Positions 23,396 to 35,219 of a stretch of DNA of 64,000 nucleotides are shown in pieces. A program made the translations under genes and the position numbers. The first letter of the stretch is position 1; the number at the start of each line of letters is the position of its first letter. The stretch is taken from the NCBI GenBank assembly GCA_050084515.1, contig CM114272.1, positions 32,736,001-32,800,000 of the forward strand, given 5' to 3'. This DNA comes from Blasia pusilla. Taxonomy: Eukaryota; Marchantiophyta; Marchantiopsida; Blasiales. Under the pieces are notes generated by a model that was not told the origin of the DNA, did no database searches, and was given only the letters and a program-made list of their open reading frames with translations.

Positions 23396-25568
23396 TGTTT
23401 CTGTGTACAAGCTCCAGACTCTAGCTCTCATGAACTCCAAATCGATGTTGGCAGAATTCACGATTAGAGTTGGCAGCCGCATGGAGGAAAGGAGAAGGTA
23501 AAGACATAACCGGTTTATCATAACATAACTGGCAATTTTACTGTCGTTTCTGAGTTTTCTGCCTAATGCAAGAGGGGATACGCTCAAACCTTCCTCTCGC
23601 CCACACATGCGAGCAATGTTGCGTAAACAGTACTCATTCATTCATTCATTCTCGATTGTAACGGAGATTCTGAGGCGGAGAAAGGCAGAAAACTGCCTCG
23701 ATCAGGAATCAACTACTGGAGAGAAGCGGATGCCGATTGACTTTAGCAGGGGAGCAGGAAGTTGGTAAATCACGACTGAACTGGTGGCACCTTCAACTCG
23801 TTTTCTTCTGGCAACCGTCACCGAGTCAATGGGTATCGTCGGCTTTCACAATTAATTAAATAGAAAAAATCTGAATAAAGAATGTACATTTTCGTATACC
23901 AAAATATACCGTTGCTACTAAGATTAAAACTGTCGGTCGTGAAATTTGTGTTTCAGTTGGTAATTGAAATAGTAATTGGCACGATGCAGAAATAACTTAC
24001 GCTCCTTCCCTTCAATCCGTGTACTTCTACCATCCTCTTATCTAGTGTCCATCTTTTCAGTCCATCCTTCTTGTCCAATAATTTTCTTGACTAGTTAGGG
24101 CCTGTAAGGGATTACTATTTAAGTACTCACTCATTATCATTTTCTCTTCCTATGACCCCCACTTGAGGTAATCAACAATATTTTTGACAAAAATTGAAGG
24201 AGGAAAAGAAAAGAAACTGCATCCTCAAATTAATATATAATTGTAGATAAGAAACCTATTCCACGCCTCTCTTGTTATAGATCATGAGCATCTGAAATTT
24301 ATTTGAGCCAGGTGTACTTTTGTATAAAGAAATATAGATAGTATTGAAAACTTTCTTGCTTTTATTTTTTATCATTGCATTTCCATCTTAAGTATTTAAT
24401 GAAATCTAACTTTTTCCAACCTCATGGGAAGGTTGTAAGGAAGGAAAATACATAATTTCGTTATTTAAAGAAAAAATCCGTTCTCTTATTTTTGAAGAAT
24501 GAATTCACCTCCCTTTTTAAATATGCTTCTTAAGCAAACTTTCTTTTAAATAAAATGATAAATTTCTTACCCTCTTCATAGTAAGGAAAAGTGAAATAAA
24601 ATAAGAATGTTGATTCTAACAAAGAGTTCCAACAGAAAGAGACTGAATTTTTCATGTTCTCTTTCCTTGAAGAGAATGTGACATGATCACACAAAGCAGC
24701 TATCCAACTTCAACCCCAACCCTCAATGACATGATAGGGACACCTTCCAAAATATAAAGTAAATCTTGCCTAAAATGAAAACCTTAGGATAAATTTATTT
24801 ACGGCCCCACCAAGAATGCATTAAGTGAATGTTGGAAATTCTTGACGGCACGTCGCTCTCAAGTGCAAAGAGGGGTGAAGGTACCCACAATAAGGAGCAC
24901 CTTTATTGCTAGTATGAGATAGAAACTCAGGTGCTAGCATCCGGATTCCCTCGTAGCGGAGGGTGGATGTCTCTCGGTATGCCGATGTAGTTTCGAGAGT
25001 GGATTTGGCCGTGTGAGCCATTTTTACTCTGATTTTACATTAAAAAGATGCGGGGGGGCATAGGGGAATTTTTTGTATGCAAGTAGGCAATTGTGCTACC
25101 TCAGTGGAGAGCCCCTAGAGACAGTGGTTGGCGGTTTTGTTATCATTTTTTCATTCAAAAGACCGTGCGCGGGAGTGTTGTCGATATTTCTTTGATTTCA
25201 ATGATGGAGGTTGACGTGGGGCAACGGAAAATTGTAGCGGTGGGTGTTCGCGAGTGAGCATCCATATATGAGCGGTGTGTGTTGGGAAAGAGAAGAGAGA
25301 AGAGCAATTTAGGTCATGTAGCTGCCACACGGCTATTAAGTAAATTGGCTAGGTTAGGTCTCAAGGTAGCTATTTAGATTGAGCAAAGAGTTGCCTTAGG
25401 CAGGTTCAAAGGAAAGCATAGGATCAACTAAGTATAGTTAAGACGGTATAAGGCCAGGTACAGGATGAGAAGGTAGTGTAGGTGGGTTGACGGACTTTCC
25501 AAGTACTTCGTATGTATGTATATGACCGTAGGATTGGGTGGGCCAAGTAGTCCCACAAGGAATTTCCA
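23396..25568. other. AT-rich spacer without a gene
   Basis: Mostly AT-rich sequence from 23.9 to 24.8 kb, with a short attcattcattcattc tract near 23,635. A 66-codon minus frame (24,821-25,021) and a 133-codon minus frame (23,240-23,641) overlap duplicate A or lack motifs. I see no supportable feature. Confidence 0.4.
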
Positions 25569-26430
25569 TCTATATTATTATGGGAGAGTGCCTTCTTGAT
25601 TTGCAAACACATGTCTACTTGGCATGTGGCAATTGGGCAACAAAAAAAAATTCACATGCTACGGGTAGCAAAAAAAATTTTGAATTTATATTGAACATCA
25701 TTAATTTCTTCCCTTCACGGGCTATACACTAGCTATTCAAACACTTTTTTATTTCAAGTGCATCGCACAGGCACATTATCTATATTATTATGGGAGAGTG
25801 CCTTCTTGATTTGCAAACACTTCTCTGCTTGACACATGGCAAATGGGTAGCAAGAAAATGTTTCACATGCTACGGGCTGCAAGAAAAAATTTGAATTTAT
25901 GCCAAGCATCATTAATCTCTACCCTTCACGAGCGATACACTAGCTCTTCAAACACTTTTTTATTTCTTGTGCATTGCACGGGAACCTTTTCTATATTATT
26001 AAGGGAGATTGCCTTCTTGATTTGCAAATACCTTTCTCCTTGACACGTGAGTCATGTGACAACTGGGCAGTAAGAAAATGTTTCACATGCTACGGGCAGC
26101 AAGGAAGAAATTTGAATTTATGTGCAATATCATTAATCTCTTCCCTTCACGGGCTATACACTAGCTTTTCAAACACTTTTTTTTATTTCCTTTGCATCGC
26201 ACGGACACCTTACTATTCTATATTATTATGGGAGAGTGCCTTCTTGATTTGCAAACACCTGTCTACTTGACACATGACCATTGGGCTGTAAGAAAATATT
26301 TCACATGCTACGGGCAGCAAGAATTTTTTTTTGAATTTATATGCAACATCATTAATCTCTCCCTTCACGGGCTATACAATAGCTCTTCAAAAATTTTTAT
26401 TTCCCGTGCATAGCACGGGTACCTTACTAG
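25569..26430 (+). mobile_element. Head-to-tail array of four small Helitrons
   Basis: Units: 25,569-25,778, 25,779-25,989, 25,990-26,216 and 26,217-26,430. Each starts TCTATATTATTA (unit 3 has TCTATATTATTAAGGG) and shares gagattgcc/gagagtgcc, cttcttgatttgcaaa, tttcacatgctacggg and tcattaat blocks. Only the last ends in CTAG, preceded by a perfect hairpin CCCGTGC-ata-GCACGGG (26,403-26,419); inner units have hairpin variants and lack CTAG. The whole array is bounded by A on the left and T on the right, the Helitron target, so it most likely inserted as one concatemer. Confidence 0.9.
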
Positions 26431-28560
26431 TATTGCTACAGAAACATCTCATGCCTCATTTCCATGGTTGCACAAGGCACGCAACGTCATAGGGACACAT
26501 GCTAGCCATGGCTTGCGGTGACATAAAAAGGATGGCGGGTCGAATTGGGGAGGTACATGCATACCAACCAGGTACATTGTAACAGGGGACTCCATGCCTC
26601 ATTAAGGTGGGGTTACCGAACGCATAGGATGGTGTGTCCAGAAGAAGGTGGGTGAGTTCCACGCGGACGGAGACCCATAAGGGTGACGGATGAGCAGCCG
26701 CGAGCTGAGAGGAATGGATGATTTGAGAGCAGAGAGGATGAAGAGTCAACGGTGTGGTTGTACGTATGCGCGTTGAGGGAGCCAAGTGAGCTCAAAGGGT
26801 TGAGGGCCACTTGCATGGGGCATGATGTTGGTGCACTCATATGGTGTTGCGCCTCAAAGCATGCTGAATAGAGTTAAGTGGGTTGAGAAAGAGGGAAGCC
26901 AAAGACCCAAGTGGAAGAAATGTGTGTTGGACATGCCTTAGAGTGCACACGTGGGTTAAAGGGAAGGAATTTGGATTGACGAAGAGCAGGCTCATTGCGT
27001 GGGTGAGTGTGCGGATGGAAAAGGAGTGTAATCTGACAGGAGAAGGAGTCAAGGCGCATGACGTGGGTAGATAAGTATGACGTGGGAGGTACAAACTGAC
27101 ATATATTATAGTACCTCACGAAAGTTAGAGGGTGCTAACTTTAATATAATTTCAACATAAAAGCTAATAGTGCTAACTTTCATCTTGATTTGATATCAAT
27201 CAACTTGCAACAACAATTTTATGCACAAACTTTTCTATGAAAAGAGATCCAATACATAAATCACATTATAAATACATGAAACACGCATTACATTATGATT
27301 GATATTAAAATGAGATAGATCCAACTTTTTTTATGTAGCCAAGAATATGGGAGCAAACAGAAGAGCCAGATTGGATTTAGATTAGATAAAAGTACAGTTG
27401 TGCTCCGTAGGACATGCAAATGGAGGCGAGTGAATGGGAAGAGCCCTCTGCGTAGGGCGCAATGGGGGCCAATTGCGGGGCTAGCTAGTAATGAGGCTGT
27501 GGCCTGGCATAGGGAGCCATGTTGTGCCACATGCAACAAGGGTGAGTTGGGCGGAGGTCAGAGGAACAGAGTTAGGCAACTTAAACAGAAGGTCCGAATA
27601 GGAAGGAAGGACAAAGTTGGGTAGGATTCGGACAAGGTGGGACCGGAGTATGTGGTAGGAGACACAACGTGCTTGGGTAGTAAACATGGTAGGGTTAACC
27701 ACATAGCATCTCAGGTAATATGAGGTTGGTTGGAGAGATTTCTTTGAGAATTTTGCAATGAAGCTCTTCTTATAGTAGTTTTACCATGTGGAACGGTGTT
27801 GAGATTGGTTATCTGTGCCAAGGGTCTGCAACGGAGTGTTAGTGGTGGAGACACACACGCCAATATCAACAGGTAGTTTGCATCTATTGATGGGAGAGTC
27901 GATGTGATCTTTGAGGAGATTGTCGTGTCGCGGAGGTTGCCACACCATATAGGGCAGTCAGTGTTGACCGTGCAGTAGAATGATGGTGTGTGTGTTCAGG
28001 TTCCCAACTCAAGTCCCAAATGAAAGTAGAAAAGATGGCAAGATCAAGATCGAAAGTCTAGAATCTAAATTATAGTGGATGGACAAGTCTAGATGTAATT
28101 TTACTTGGAAAATCAAGAGCCTATATATCTTATTCAATCTTTTGATGTTTTGTCTTGCTTAAGGTCTTGCTTCAATACAATACATATAGATCAATGTATG
28201 TTATTTGGGATCTTGGACAAATATGTTGCTTGGTGGTTGTGGATTAGGGTCTAATCTGCCTTGACATAATTTCTTCTCTACTTCTTTGTCCCCTTGAAGT
28301 TCAGATTGGTAATTAGGTAGTGATGAAGATATGCAGAGGTATCCCAAGGTACTATGAAAGGATTGGTGGCAACAAAAATTGGAGGGGAACTAGATGACAT
28401 CCCCAAAAAATCAAGAGTTACACAATTGAGCTCTTCTATAAGTGAATTCTTCAATGATATAAGTCTTTAGATCTTCAATGAGCAAATATAAAGTGGATTA
28501 AACTTTAAAACTTTTAGGGAACCCTTTGTCTAAGTATACTTTGGAACCCTAGGTAATTAA
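26431..28560. other. Unassigned sequence between Helitron array and CACTA
   Basis: Several minus-strand frames of 73-109 codons overlap each other here and none has a motif. Base composition is higher in GC around 26.5-27.1 kb and 27.4-28 kb. It could include the left part of the CACTA element or an upstream part of R3; I found neither a CACTA left terminus nor gag homology. Confidence 0.35.
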
Positions 28561-28587
28561 AGTCTTGTTCTTCTCCCTTGTCAAAAT

Positions 28588-29213
28588 GTGGAATCCAATG
28601 TTACCATCCAATTGGAAGAGGTTGTGAAGAAGTGGATTGCACGTTTGGATGAGGTAAAGTCACAAATGGAGAGACAAAACAAGACACTAGGAGCGCTCAT
28701 GGATATGGTATCTAAACTCGCTTCACGTGATGTACCCAGTGCATCCAAGCCAATTTTCAACAATGTTGTTGTAGAGTCAACTCCATCCTCTGATCGAGAT
28801 CCTAAATCAGGTAAGCTCAAATTCTACTTTTCTGTGTGCTAGTGGGAATTCATTCAAAGTTGCATATTCTTTGAATGTGGAAGATTACTCTTACATAGGC
28901 AACATGGTCTTCTGCACTAAGGTTATGAAATAGGACAAAAATATCCTGAACATCATTCTATGTGTGTTCATACTTTCAAACTTTTTCATATTGGTTTTAT
29001 GCTACTAACTATGGATTTATATGTAATTGTACAGGAATAGAAAAGATTGACTCTCCGCCAATTGCTAATGCAGAAGTAGTGGTCGGGGGTAAAAGCATGG
29101 GTTCAACTCATAGTGAAGATCATGGCACTACACACTCCACACGTGAGGAGTTCAATTCACACTCAATTCCTATGTGTAGAATTCAATTCACACCAGACCT
29201 CTGTTCAATGTGA
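28588..29213 (+). pseudogene. CACTA-associated ORF with coiled coil, two exons
   Basis: Exon 1 (28,588-28,810) starts MESNVTIQLEEVVKKWIARL and continues as an amphipathic helix likely to form a coiled coil. It ends at a good donor (tcag/gtaagc). Exon 2 starts at 29,035 after tgtacag and continues in phase as GIEKIDSPPIANAEVVV, ending at a stop at about 29,213. Function is unknown. Position suggests it belongs to the accessory ORF of the CACTA element. A further frame at 29,354-29,761 has a basic stretch (KVSLKKRRKSRLQP), possibly a nuclear-localisation signal. Confidence 0.45.
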
Positions 29214-29855
29214 TAACCTAGGCAAGAATAATTTTAAACTCATTGATGCCTCTCTTTATACTCTCATTCAGAAAATCCAAAGAATGTCGAACGGAGTAGT
29301 TTAGCAGAAAGTGGTCAACATGAGACCCCGCACCCTAACCATAAGGAAATCGTTTGTTTCTTGCTAGGGGTTGTGAATTTAAACTTTCTTACATGATAGA
29401 TTTTTTCTATGATGATAAGACAAACATTCATCTCATAGAATATTTCCTTGCTGATCATGTTTTTATGCAAAATGCAAAATGTAATTGGGGAAAGCATAAT
29501 AAAGTCTCCTTAAAAAAAAGGAGAAAATCAAGGCTACAACCTATTGTAGCAAATGAGCAAGAAAGTGATGCGAGTTCGGGCTCTTTAAAAAAACGGACCA
29601 AAGTAAGCTCTTCACTTGCATATAAATTAGCTTATACCATCTCTTCTTGTACCCATATAACCAATATATACCACTGTGGAAAACTATCTAATTGTGTAGG
29701 ACTTGTTAGATTTTCAGACGTTATGCAAAATTGGGGATGGTCATTCAAGAAGGTAAATTGATGCGTACTTCAATTTTTCCTTGTAACACATAAACGCCAA
29801 TCATGTATTGCAATAAACTTACCTTGAATTGTGTTTTACTTGATTGTAGTTGCAG

Positions 29856-30103
29856 ATTGGAGATAATGCCCTACTCACTAACCAAAGTTGAGTAGGATAA
29901 TACTTGGATCTGGAGTTATTTCATGCTTTGGCAAAAATATCCCGTTGAGAATGGTATGGGTGGATTTGAAGGATGTTTATGATCCAGATCATCCCCTGTG
30001 GACACCTAATTTGGTTGATGACCTTCCACAGATGACTTTTGTTGATTCTCTCGGCTCAAGCATCCTTTGGCTGGAGATCCATATGAGGAAGGTGATCCAA
30101 TAG
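29856..30103 (+). pseudogene. DUF8039-like domain of the CACTA element
   Basis: After a good acceptor (gtagttgcag) a frame contains IPLRMVWVDLKDVYDPDHPL and DDLPQMTFVDSLGSSILW. The spacing (a V-x-V strand, a D-rich loop, then an AVG/LGS-x-x-x-W ending) matches, from memory, the DUF8039 domain found in plant CACTA accessory proteins. A stop upstream in each frame shows it is damaged. Molecular function is not known. Confidence 0.5.
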
Positions 30104-30659
30104 GTATTTTGTGTCATGAATATGAAGTTGGTTGAATTTAGACATTAAATTTTTAAGGTTTTGAGTGCCGATTAAATGGTTAACATTTTGGCCATGTATG
30201 AGCATATTAAGAAACTTAGTGATTCTTCAAAATGCTTTAACTTTGGGTTATGCTTTCTTCTCTTCAAGTTTTGATCTTACTTTTGTTGAGTAAAACCTGC
30301 ATTGGTATGAACCAATCAAGATCATTTTCAAGTATCTATTTATGGGTTGTCATCCCTTGATTATTATCAAGACTCGACCATTTTTATGTGAAGCATCGTA
30401 ATCCTTAATATGAAGGGTCTAATCTTTTGAATGAATGTATGTTTTGAGTGCGATGCATTTTGATCTTCACAGATTTTGCATGTCGCTTATTTGGTTAGCT
30501 TGCAAATTTTTCCATGTTTAAGCATATTAAGAACCATGTGATTCCTACTTAAGCTTTTCGTCTAGTTCTGATCTCAATTCTAGATCTAGATCTGTTGAGT
30601 AAATCTGCATTGCTTATGAAAGGCTTTCAATGATCAATCTTGCCCTTCAAGTTCTATTG

Positions 30660-31528
30660 CAATGACTATACAAGCCCACTTACTCAAAGGGTTGAACCTC
30701 TGTGACTACATCAGTCATCATCTATTATTAGGTGACCTAAGTAGTTATTCTTAGTCATAGCCCATGACACGAAATAGTGTTTCCAATGACTCACATAGTC
30801 ACTATGTTATTACTACAAATATAGAAAGGACTGTTCGAGTCATATGAAAATGACTCAATATAGAACAAAAATACAAAAAATGATTGACAATGACATATTG
30901 AGTCATTATGGATGAGTGAATAATGACTCACTTAGTCAATTATCAACATGATGACTACAAAAAGGACTACGAGAGTCATACGGAACAAAACTAACTGGGT
31001 AGAAATTTGCAAGTATGACTCAGTCTAGAAAAATGACTAAGCATGTCACATTATCCACTGCATCAGACAAGCTAGAGGACTGGCCAAATGACTCCTAGAG
31101 TCATATAACCCAAATGGAAAGTGTAGCATGCCACATGTTTCCCTCTTATAGAATACAATATGATCAAACCTTGCCAAAATAGGATGAATACTAGCCTAGT
31201 CCTACATCATGGCTCCAACTACATACGTGGTTTTAACTATCACTACCAATTATTTTTTTGGTTTTCTACGTCATTCCATGAGCTAGCATCCCTATGATGT
31301 AATGATGTGGCATTCTGTCCATGTCAACTCGATGATATGGTAGTCATGGAGCATGACTCCTTAGTTTAGTCATATACCAACATCCACATAAGCTACCCCT
31401 TCTAGTTGAAAGGGTCATGACGGGTATATGACTTGACTTTTGTGTGTACATGAGTCATCAGTCATTTCCACTTATGGAATGATATAAATGACTCAGATGA
31501 GTCATAAGACTAGGATTTTCTTCTAGTG
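30660..31528. repeat. TGACTC/GAGTCA subterminal repeat cluster
   Basis: More than a dozen copies of ATGACTC or its complement, often paired around short spacers (for example aatgactcacatagtcac and aatgactcctagagtcatat), occur with no reading frame. Clustering next to the CACTA terminus fits transposase-binding subterminal repeats. Confidence 0.75.
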
Positions 31529-31602
31529 TGAACCAGCGGAGGTGTTTTGGCTGGCCGCCATGTTGTGTGAACGTGGAGAGGTGACTACCTCTCATTTGGA
31601 TA

Positions 31603-31925
31603 TGCCCCCAACATATGTCTATATCTAAAAGGGACAAGGCTCAATGTCACTTTCGATAACCCCAACGTAAACATATTGCCTTCCCTAATATCATGTAGGA
31701 CGCGCTAAGGTCATACCCTGCTTGGGACATCCTCCACTTAGTCATAGTAGGTTATGGTGGCAAAGTTGGTGGATATTCTAGCTCAACCAGCTATAGTGAC
31801 ACTAGGTATGGTGTTGTTGGATAACTGAGCTAGAGTTTTTTGCTTGGTTAGTCCAACAGGCACAACGTATGACCTTAGCGCATATATATAGATATAGACA
31901 TCTGTTGGGGGCATATCATTCATGC
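31603..31925. repeat. Interrupted inverted duplication in R3
   Basis: Left-arm blocks gatatgcccccaacatatgt (31,603 on) and gcgctaaggtcatac (31,694 on) reappear as complements in reverse order near 31,866-31,925. The loop is about 150 nt. This is the same part of the element, upstream of the protease end, in which R1 has its hairpin. Confidence 0.7.
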
Positions 31926-32529
31926 TATACATGACTCGACAAGAGATAGTTGATAGTGTCCAGCTAGAGCATACAACGGATAGTGCTATGGTGCGCATAT
32001 GTGCGATTACTACACCAGCAAAGTCATACAATGTGTTGGTGGGGGAGTATGGTGTTATATCCCTTGGGATTCATCCTTGATTTTTGGGAGGAGACCGTTG
32101 CTTATCAGCCAAGGTGGCAATCAAGTGATGGCCAAATGAGTCAATGCAATTACAGTGTAGTTTGCGAGATGAGGTGGTCGATTACGTAATGATACATTGA
32201 CCACATTGGCAACATTCATAGGAGGTGGTAGCTTGCCATGAGAGTTATTGGAGAGGAACATACATGCAAAGGACATCCTGGTAGCAGATAGTCCCATGGA
32301 GATACATGCCATGGCAGGTGTCTCTTCCCAAGTTGTTGAGATCTCTTTACCGTTGTGGGGTATGAATCGTAATTTGCAAAGAAGTGCATACGACCTTGTG
32401 AGGCAGACGTGGAGTCGTGCCTTTATCTTGGAGTAGAGAGAGTTAGATGACGATTGAGCTCCTAGAGTGGCGACGGTGTCACCATTGGATACCACACCTG
32501 TTGTATGGCAATGTCCATGGCAGGGTGTT

Positions 32530-33500
32530 TAAGTGTTAGATCTCTTCGGAGGGATCATCACGAGATTGGCTATCATATTGTAGGCAAGCATGCGAGTGCA
32601 TCAATACCTTTACATGGAGAGAGATGAGATCACACAGTGAGTCTCATTGCATCATGTGGCGAGGTTGGTCCACAGATATCTTGATTTATTCTCGGTATCT
32701 GCAATACATGGGTATCAACATTCACTACCCGTCAACATTTTGTTGTTGGGGACGTAGGACGCAGATAGAGTTGGCACCATTCATTTGGTGATTTTTGGAT
32801 GGCCATATCAAGGTCATTCATCAATTGGCCAAGGGTTTGGATTGCAAGATCCAAAGTTAGAGATGTTTTGGGAGATGTTAAGAGTATTACGACACTTGCA
32901 GGAGAGTCAGACTTGTTCTCCAATGTACATTTTGGATAACGTGCCATTTTTGGGAGACACTTGTGCATGGGTGAGGAAAAGTGTGCACCAGATGAGGTAA
33001 TGGTTGGAACCTACCGTATCTTTGGATAGGGCAAGAGTTGGATCACGCGCACACTATCCACAATTATGGTAGACAAACCTTCTACCATTTGAGGTATTGA
33101 GGCAAGCTTATGATGGAGTTCAGAGAGCACCACAGTTGATGGTGGATATTATCTTGGATCCGGGGAATTTATCTTAGGTTGTGACATGGGATGATAGACC
33201 ACCGTTGGTAGTAGCCAATAGGGTGGGGATGTTGAGGGTAGCCTTACCTATGTTGGTGAGCTTCCCAACATCCCATGCCTTATGTCAAGGAGGGCCATGC
33301 ATAATATGGGATGAGGAGACTCGAGCATTAGAGGAGCCTACTACTGATGAGCGCGAGTGCTTCTTGGGGTTTGCTATGGGTACTACAACTATGGTAGACA
33401 TGAGAGAGGCATCATGGAGACATGTGTCGGGGCATGCAATGGACCTATATTGTCTCACGTTGAAAGTCAGTCTAAGTATGGCTAAGCATAGGCTCATGTG
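32530..33500 (+). pseudogene. R3 C5-cytosine methyltransferase (DNMT3/DRM-like), inactive
   Basis: Motif I reads VLDLFGGIITRLAI (32,533-32,570) followed by YLYMERDE. Motif IV reads VIFGWPYQGHSSIGQG (32,803-32,811), so the catalytic Cys is Tyr. Then come MFWEMLRVLRHLQ, motif VI YILDNVPFLGDT, SRAHYPQLW and TNLLPFEVL, which parallels the AHRARYFWGNLP stretch of DNMT3/DRM enzymes, then TRALEEPTTDERECFLGFAM (motif IX/X region) and GHAMDL. Apart from about two stops between motif VI and the SRAH block it is the most readable C-terminal half in the window. Location inside a gypsy pol is inferred from R1 and R2. Confidence 0.82.
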
Positions 33501-33899
33501 AGTGTCAACCAGGTCATTACGTCCACGAGTTAGCACATTGCCTATAGGGTCTATAAAGGCTTTGGTTGGGAGTGAGGCAAGGAGAGATAGGTAGAATTAG
33601 GCATCAATGGACTTCTTGGGAGGTTGTTCGAGCAAAGAGTGCGGAGGGGGCAAGAGTAGCACATTTTCATTTTAGGGTTCATGTTTCCCAACACTATTTT
33701 GCCAATGGTGCCAACACATAATAGTGACAATAACGGTCTTTCAATTGATACCATGCATGCTCACTGCTAAGATAGGCATATTCCTGTAGTTGAGGGGATA
33801 TTTGAGTGGAACCAAAACATTTGTTGACTATATTCAGTGTTGAATTAAGCAATTACTTAGTGTATTTACACTTTATAAGTCATACCTCCTTGTAATGCA

Positions 33900-35050
33900 T
33901 CAACTAAGATAATCTATCGCTCTCGCATCCTCAACACATTCATGTATGGTGAACCGTGAACTTGAGCAATTAAGACAAAAACAACCAAACCTCCTTGATG
34001 AGGGTTTGTATTCTTGGTTATGTAGATACAACTTTAGTGCCCAAATCCCTTGTAGTCCATCATGGCACCAATGTCACCTTCAAGACCTTAGGGCAGTGGT
34101 GAATAAGTGGAGTATGCCCAAATTTTTCTTAACACTTATCTAAGATGAGGTTTTAGATAGAAGATGGTAAAAAATTGACGATATTGAGCAACTTGTCCAG
34201 AGATTTCATCCTAGCTTTTCATGGAGGGATGCACAAATTGAGTGTGCAGTACTAATTCATAATCAATTTAAGATATTATTTCATATATAATTATATACTC
34301 AATGGACCACAAATCCTTGATTGTGTAACCAACTATCTAATCAGATATGAGTTTGAGGACAAAGGCAATCTCCATTCTCATATTATCTTGTGGGTAAACC
34401 TGGAGGACATTCATCACATCATAAACAAGATATGTTGCTATGTTCCCTATGCACCAAATGCAAAGTCTACACCACAAGGTTGAACCGAAAACGCAATTAG
34501 GTTACATCACTTTGTTACAAACAAGCATATAGATACATGTAAGCAAGGTGTGTGCATCGTGAACAGGACCATGGTGGCATGGACTACCCTTCCTACTATT
34601 GGATGGGTTTTTTGTTGCACCTAATTATCAAATGAGTCCTATAATAGACCTACCCATCCTAAAATGGATGTATTACAAACCTAGAAGCCATCACCGTAAT
34701 GTCATACCCCATCACCCAGTTGTTTTGCTATTGTGGGGAGCCCACATGATTCATGAACTTGTAGTGAGCTACAAATGTGCAGTAGTCATTCTACCTCCTA
34801 AAGTATGCCCTCAAATGTGAACCCCAAGGTTCTCTCAACATCACTACGTATACCAAGTATGCAAAATACCTTAGGCTTGATGGTCTTGATGAGGTGAGAC
34901 TAAAGTTAATATTTGGGTTAATGTTGAACAATTTTGTGTTGTCCATCGAGGTAGCATTGATAGCTCTCAAGATGCCAAGAATTCAGAGATCTGAGGGCGA
35001 GGAATACGTCGACTCAAACCCACCTTACCAACGTAAAACAATGTAAAAAA
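33900..35050 (+). pseudogene. Helitron replication initiator (Rep) relic
   Basis: Conserved Helitron N-terminal and Rep blocks follow in order: MPKFFLTLI; SFSWRDAQIECAVLIHNQFK; YEFEDKGNLHSHIILWVNLE with the HUH-type HSH at 34,373-34,381; VLLLWGAHMIHELVVSYKCA; and VALIALKMPRIQRSEGEEYV leading to VDSNPPYQR. These match the order seen in plant Helitron proteins: a nuclease that nicks and rejoins DNA in rolling-circle transposition. Several stops and shifts; the tyrosine pair and the helicase domain are not seen. It could be the decayed source type for the small Helitrons nearby, but no termini link them. Confidence 0.8.
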
Positions 35051-35219
35051 ATCAATCAATTAAGAAATTCCAAGGTTATAATCATAGTCAAGTGCTTAAT
35101 GTTGATGTCTCGATTGCAATGTTGTGAGGCTATATTGGGTATCTTCATTATCCAATCTCAATATTTTCTCATAGAAGATTCTAATATTAGTTGGAAATTC
35201 TAATATTAGAATCTTCTCT

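Larger units (their letters stand above)
28561..31528 (+). mobile_element. CACTA (En/Spm-like) transposon, decayed, right end defined
   Basis: The right terminus, read inward on the minus strand, is CACTAGAAGAAAATCCTAG (complement ending at 31,528), a typical CACTA terminal repeat. About 870 bp before it (30,660-31,528) is packed with TGACTC/GAGTCA motifs in both orientations, the subterminal repeats to which CACTA transposases bind. Coding relics lie at 28,588-30,103. The left terminus was not found. The element ends abruptly inside protease-region sequence of R3, so it inserted into that gypsy copy. Confidence 0.75.
31529..33766 (+). mobile_element. R3: gypsy fragment with protease end and methyltransferase
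   Basis: Begins with AEVFWLAAM (also in R1) just after the CACTA terminus, continues with the protease C-terminal region (RICAITTPAKSYNVLVGEYG), the linker, and a methyltransferase with motifs I to X. It ends near 33,766 before RT begins. No LTR, gag, RT or integrase is attached. Frames carry many stops. It is the same family as R1 and R2 but more AT-rich, consistent with age. Confidence 0.8.

Noticed and set aside
23240-23641. 133-codon minus ORF
   Set aside because: It runs antisense through the duplicated UTR block and its counterpart at 56 kb does not keep the frame.
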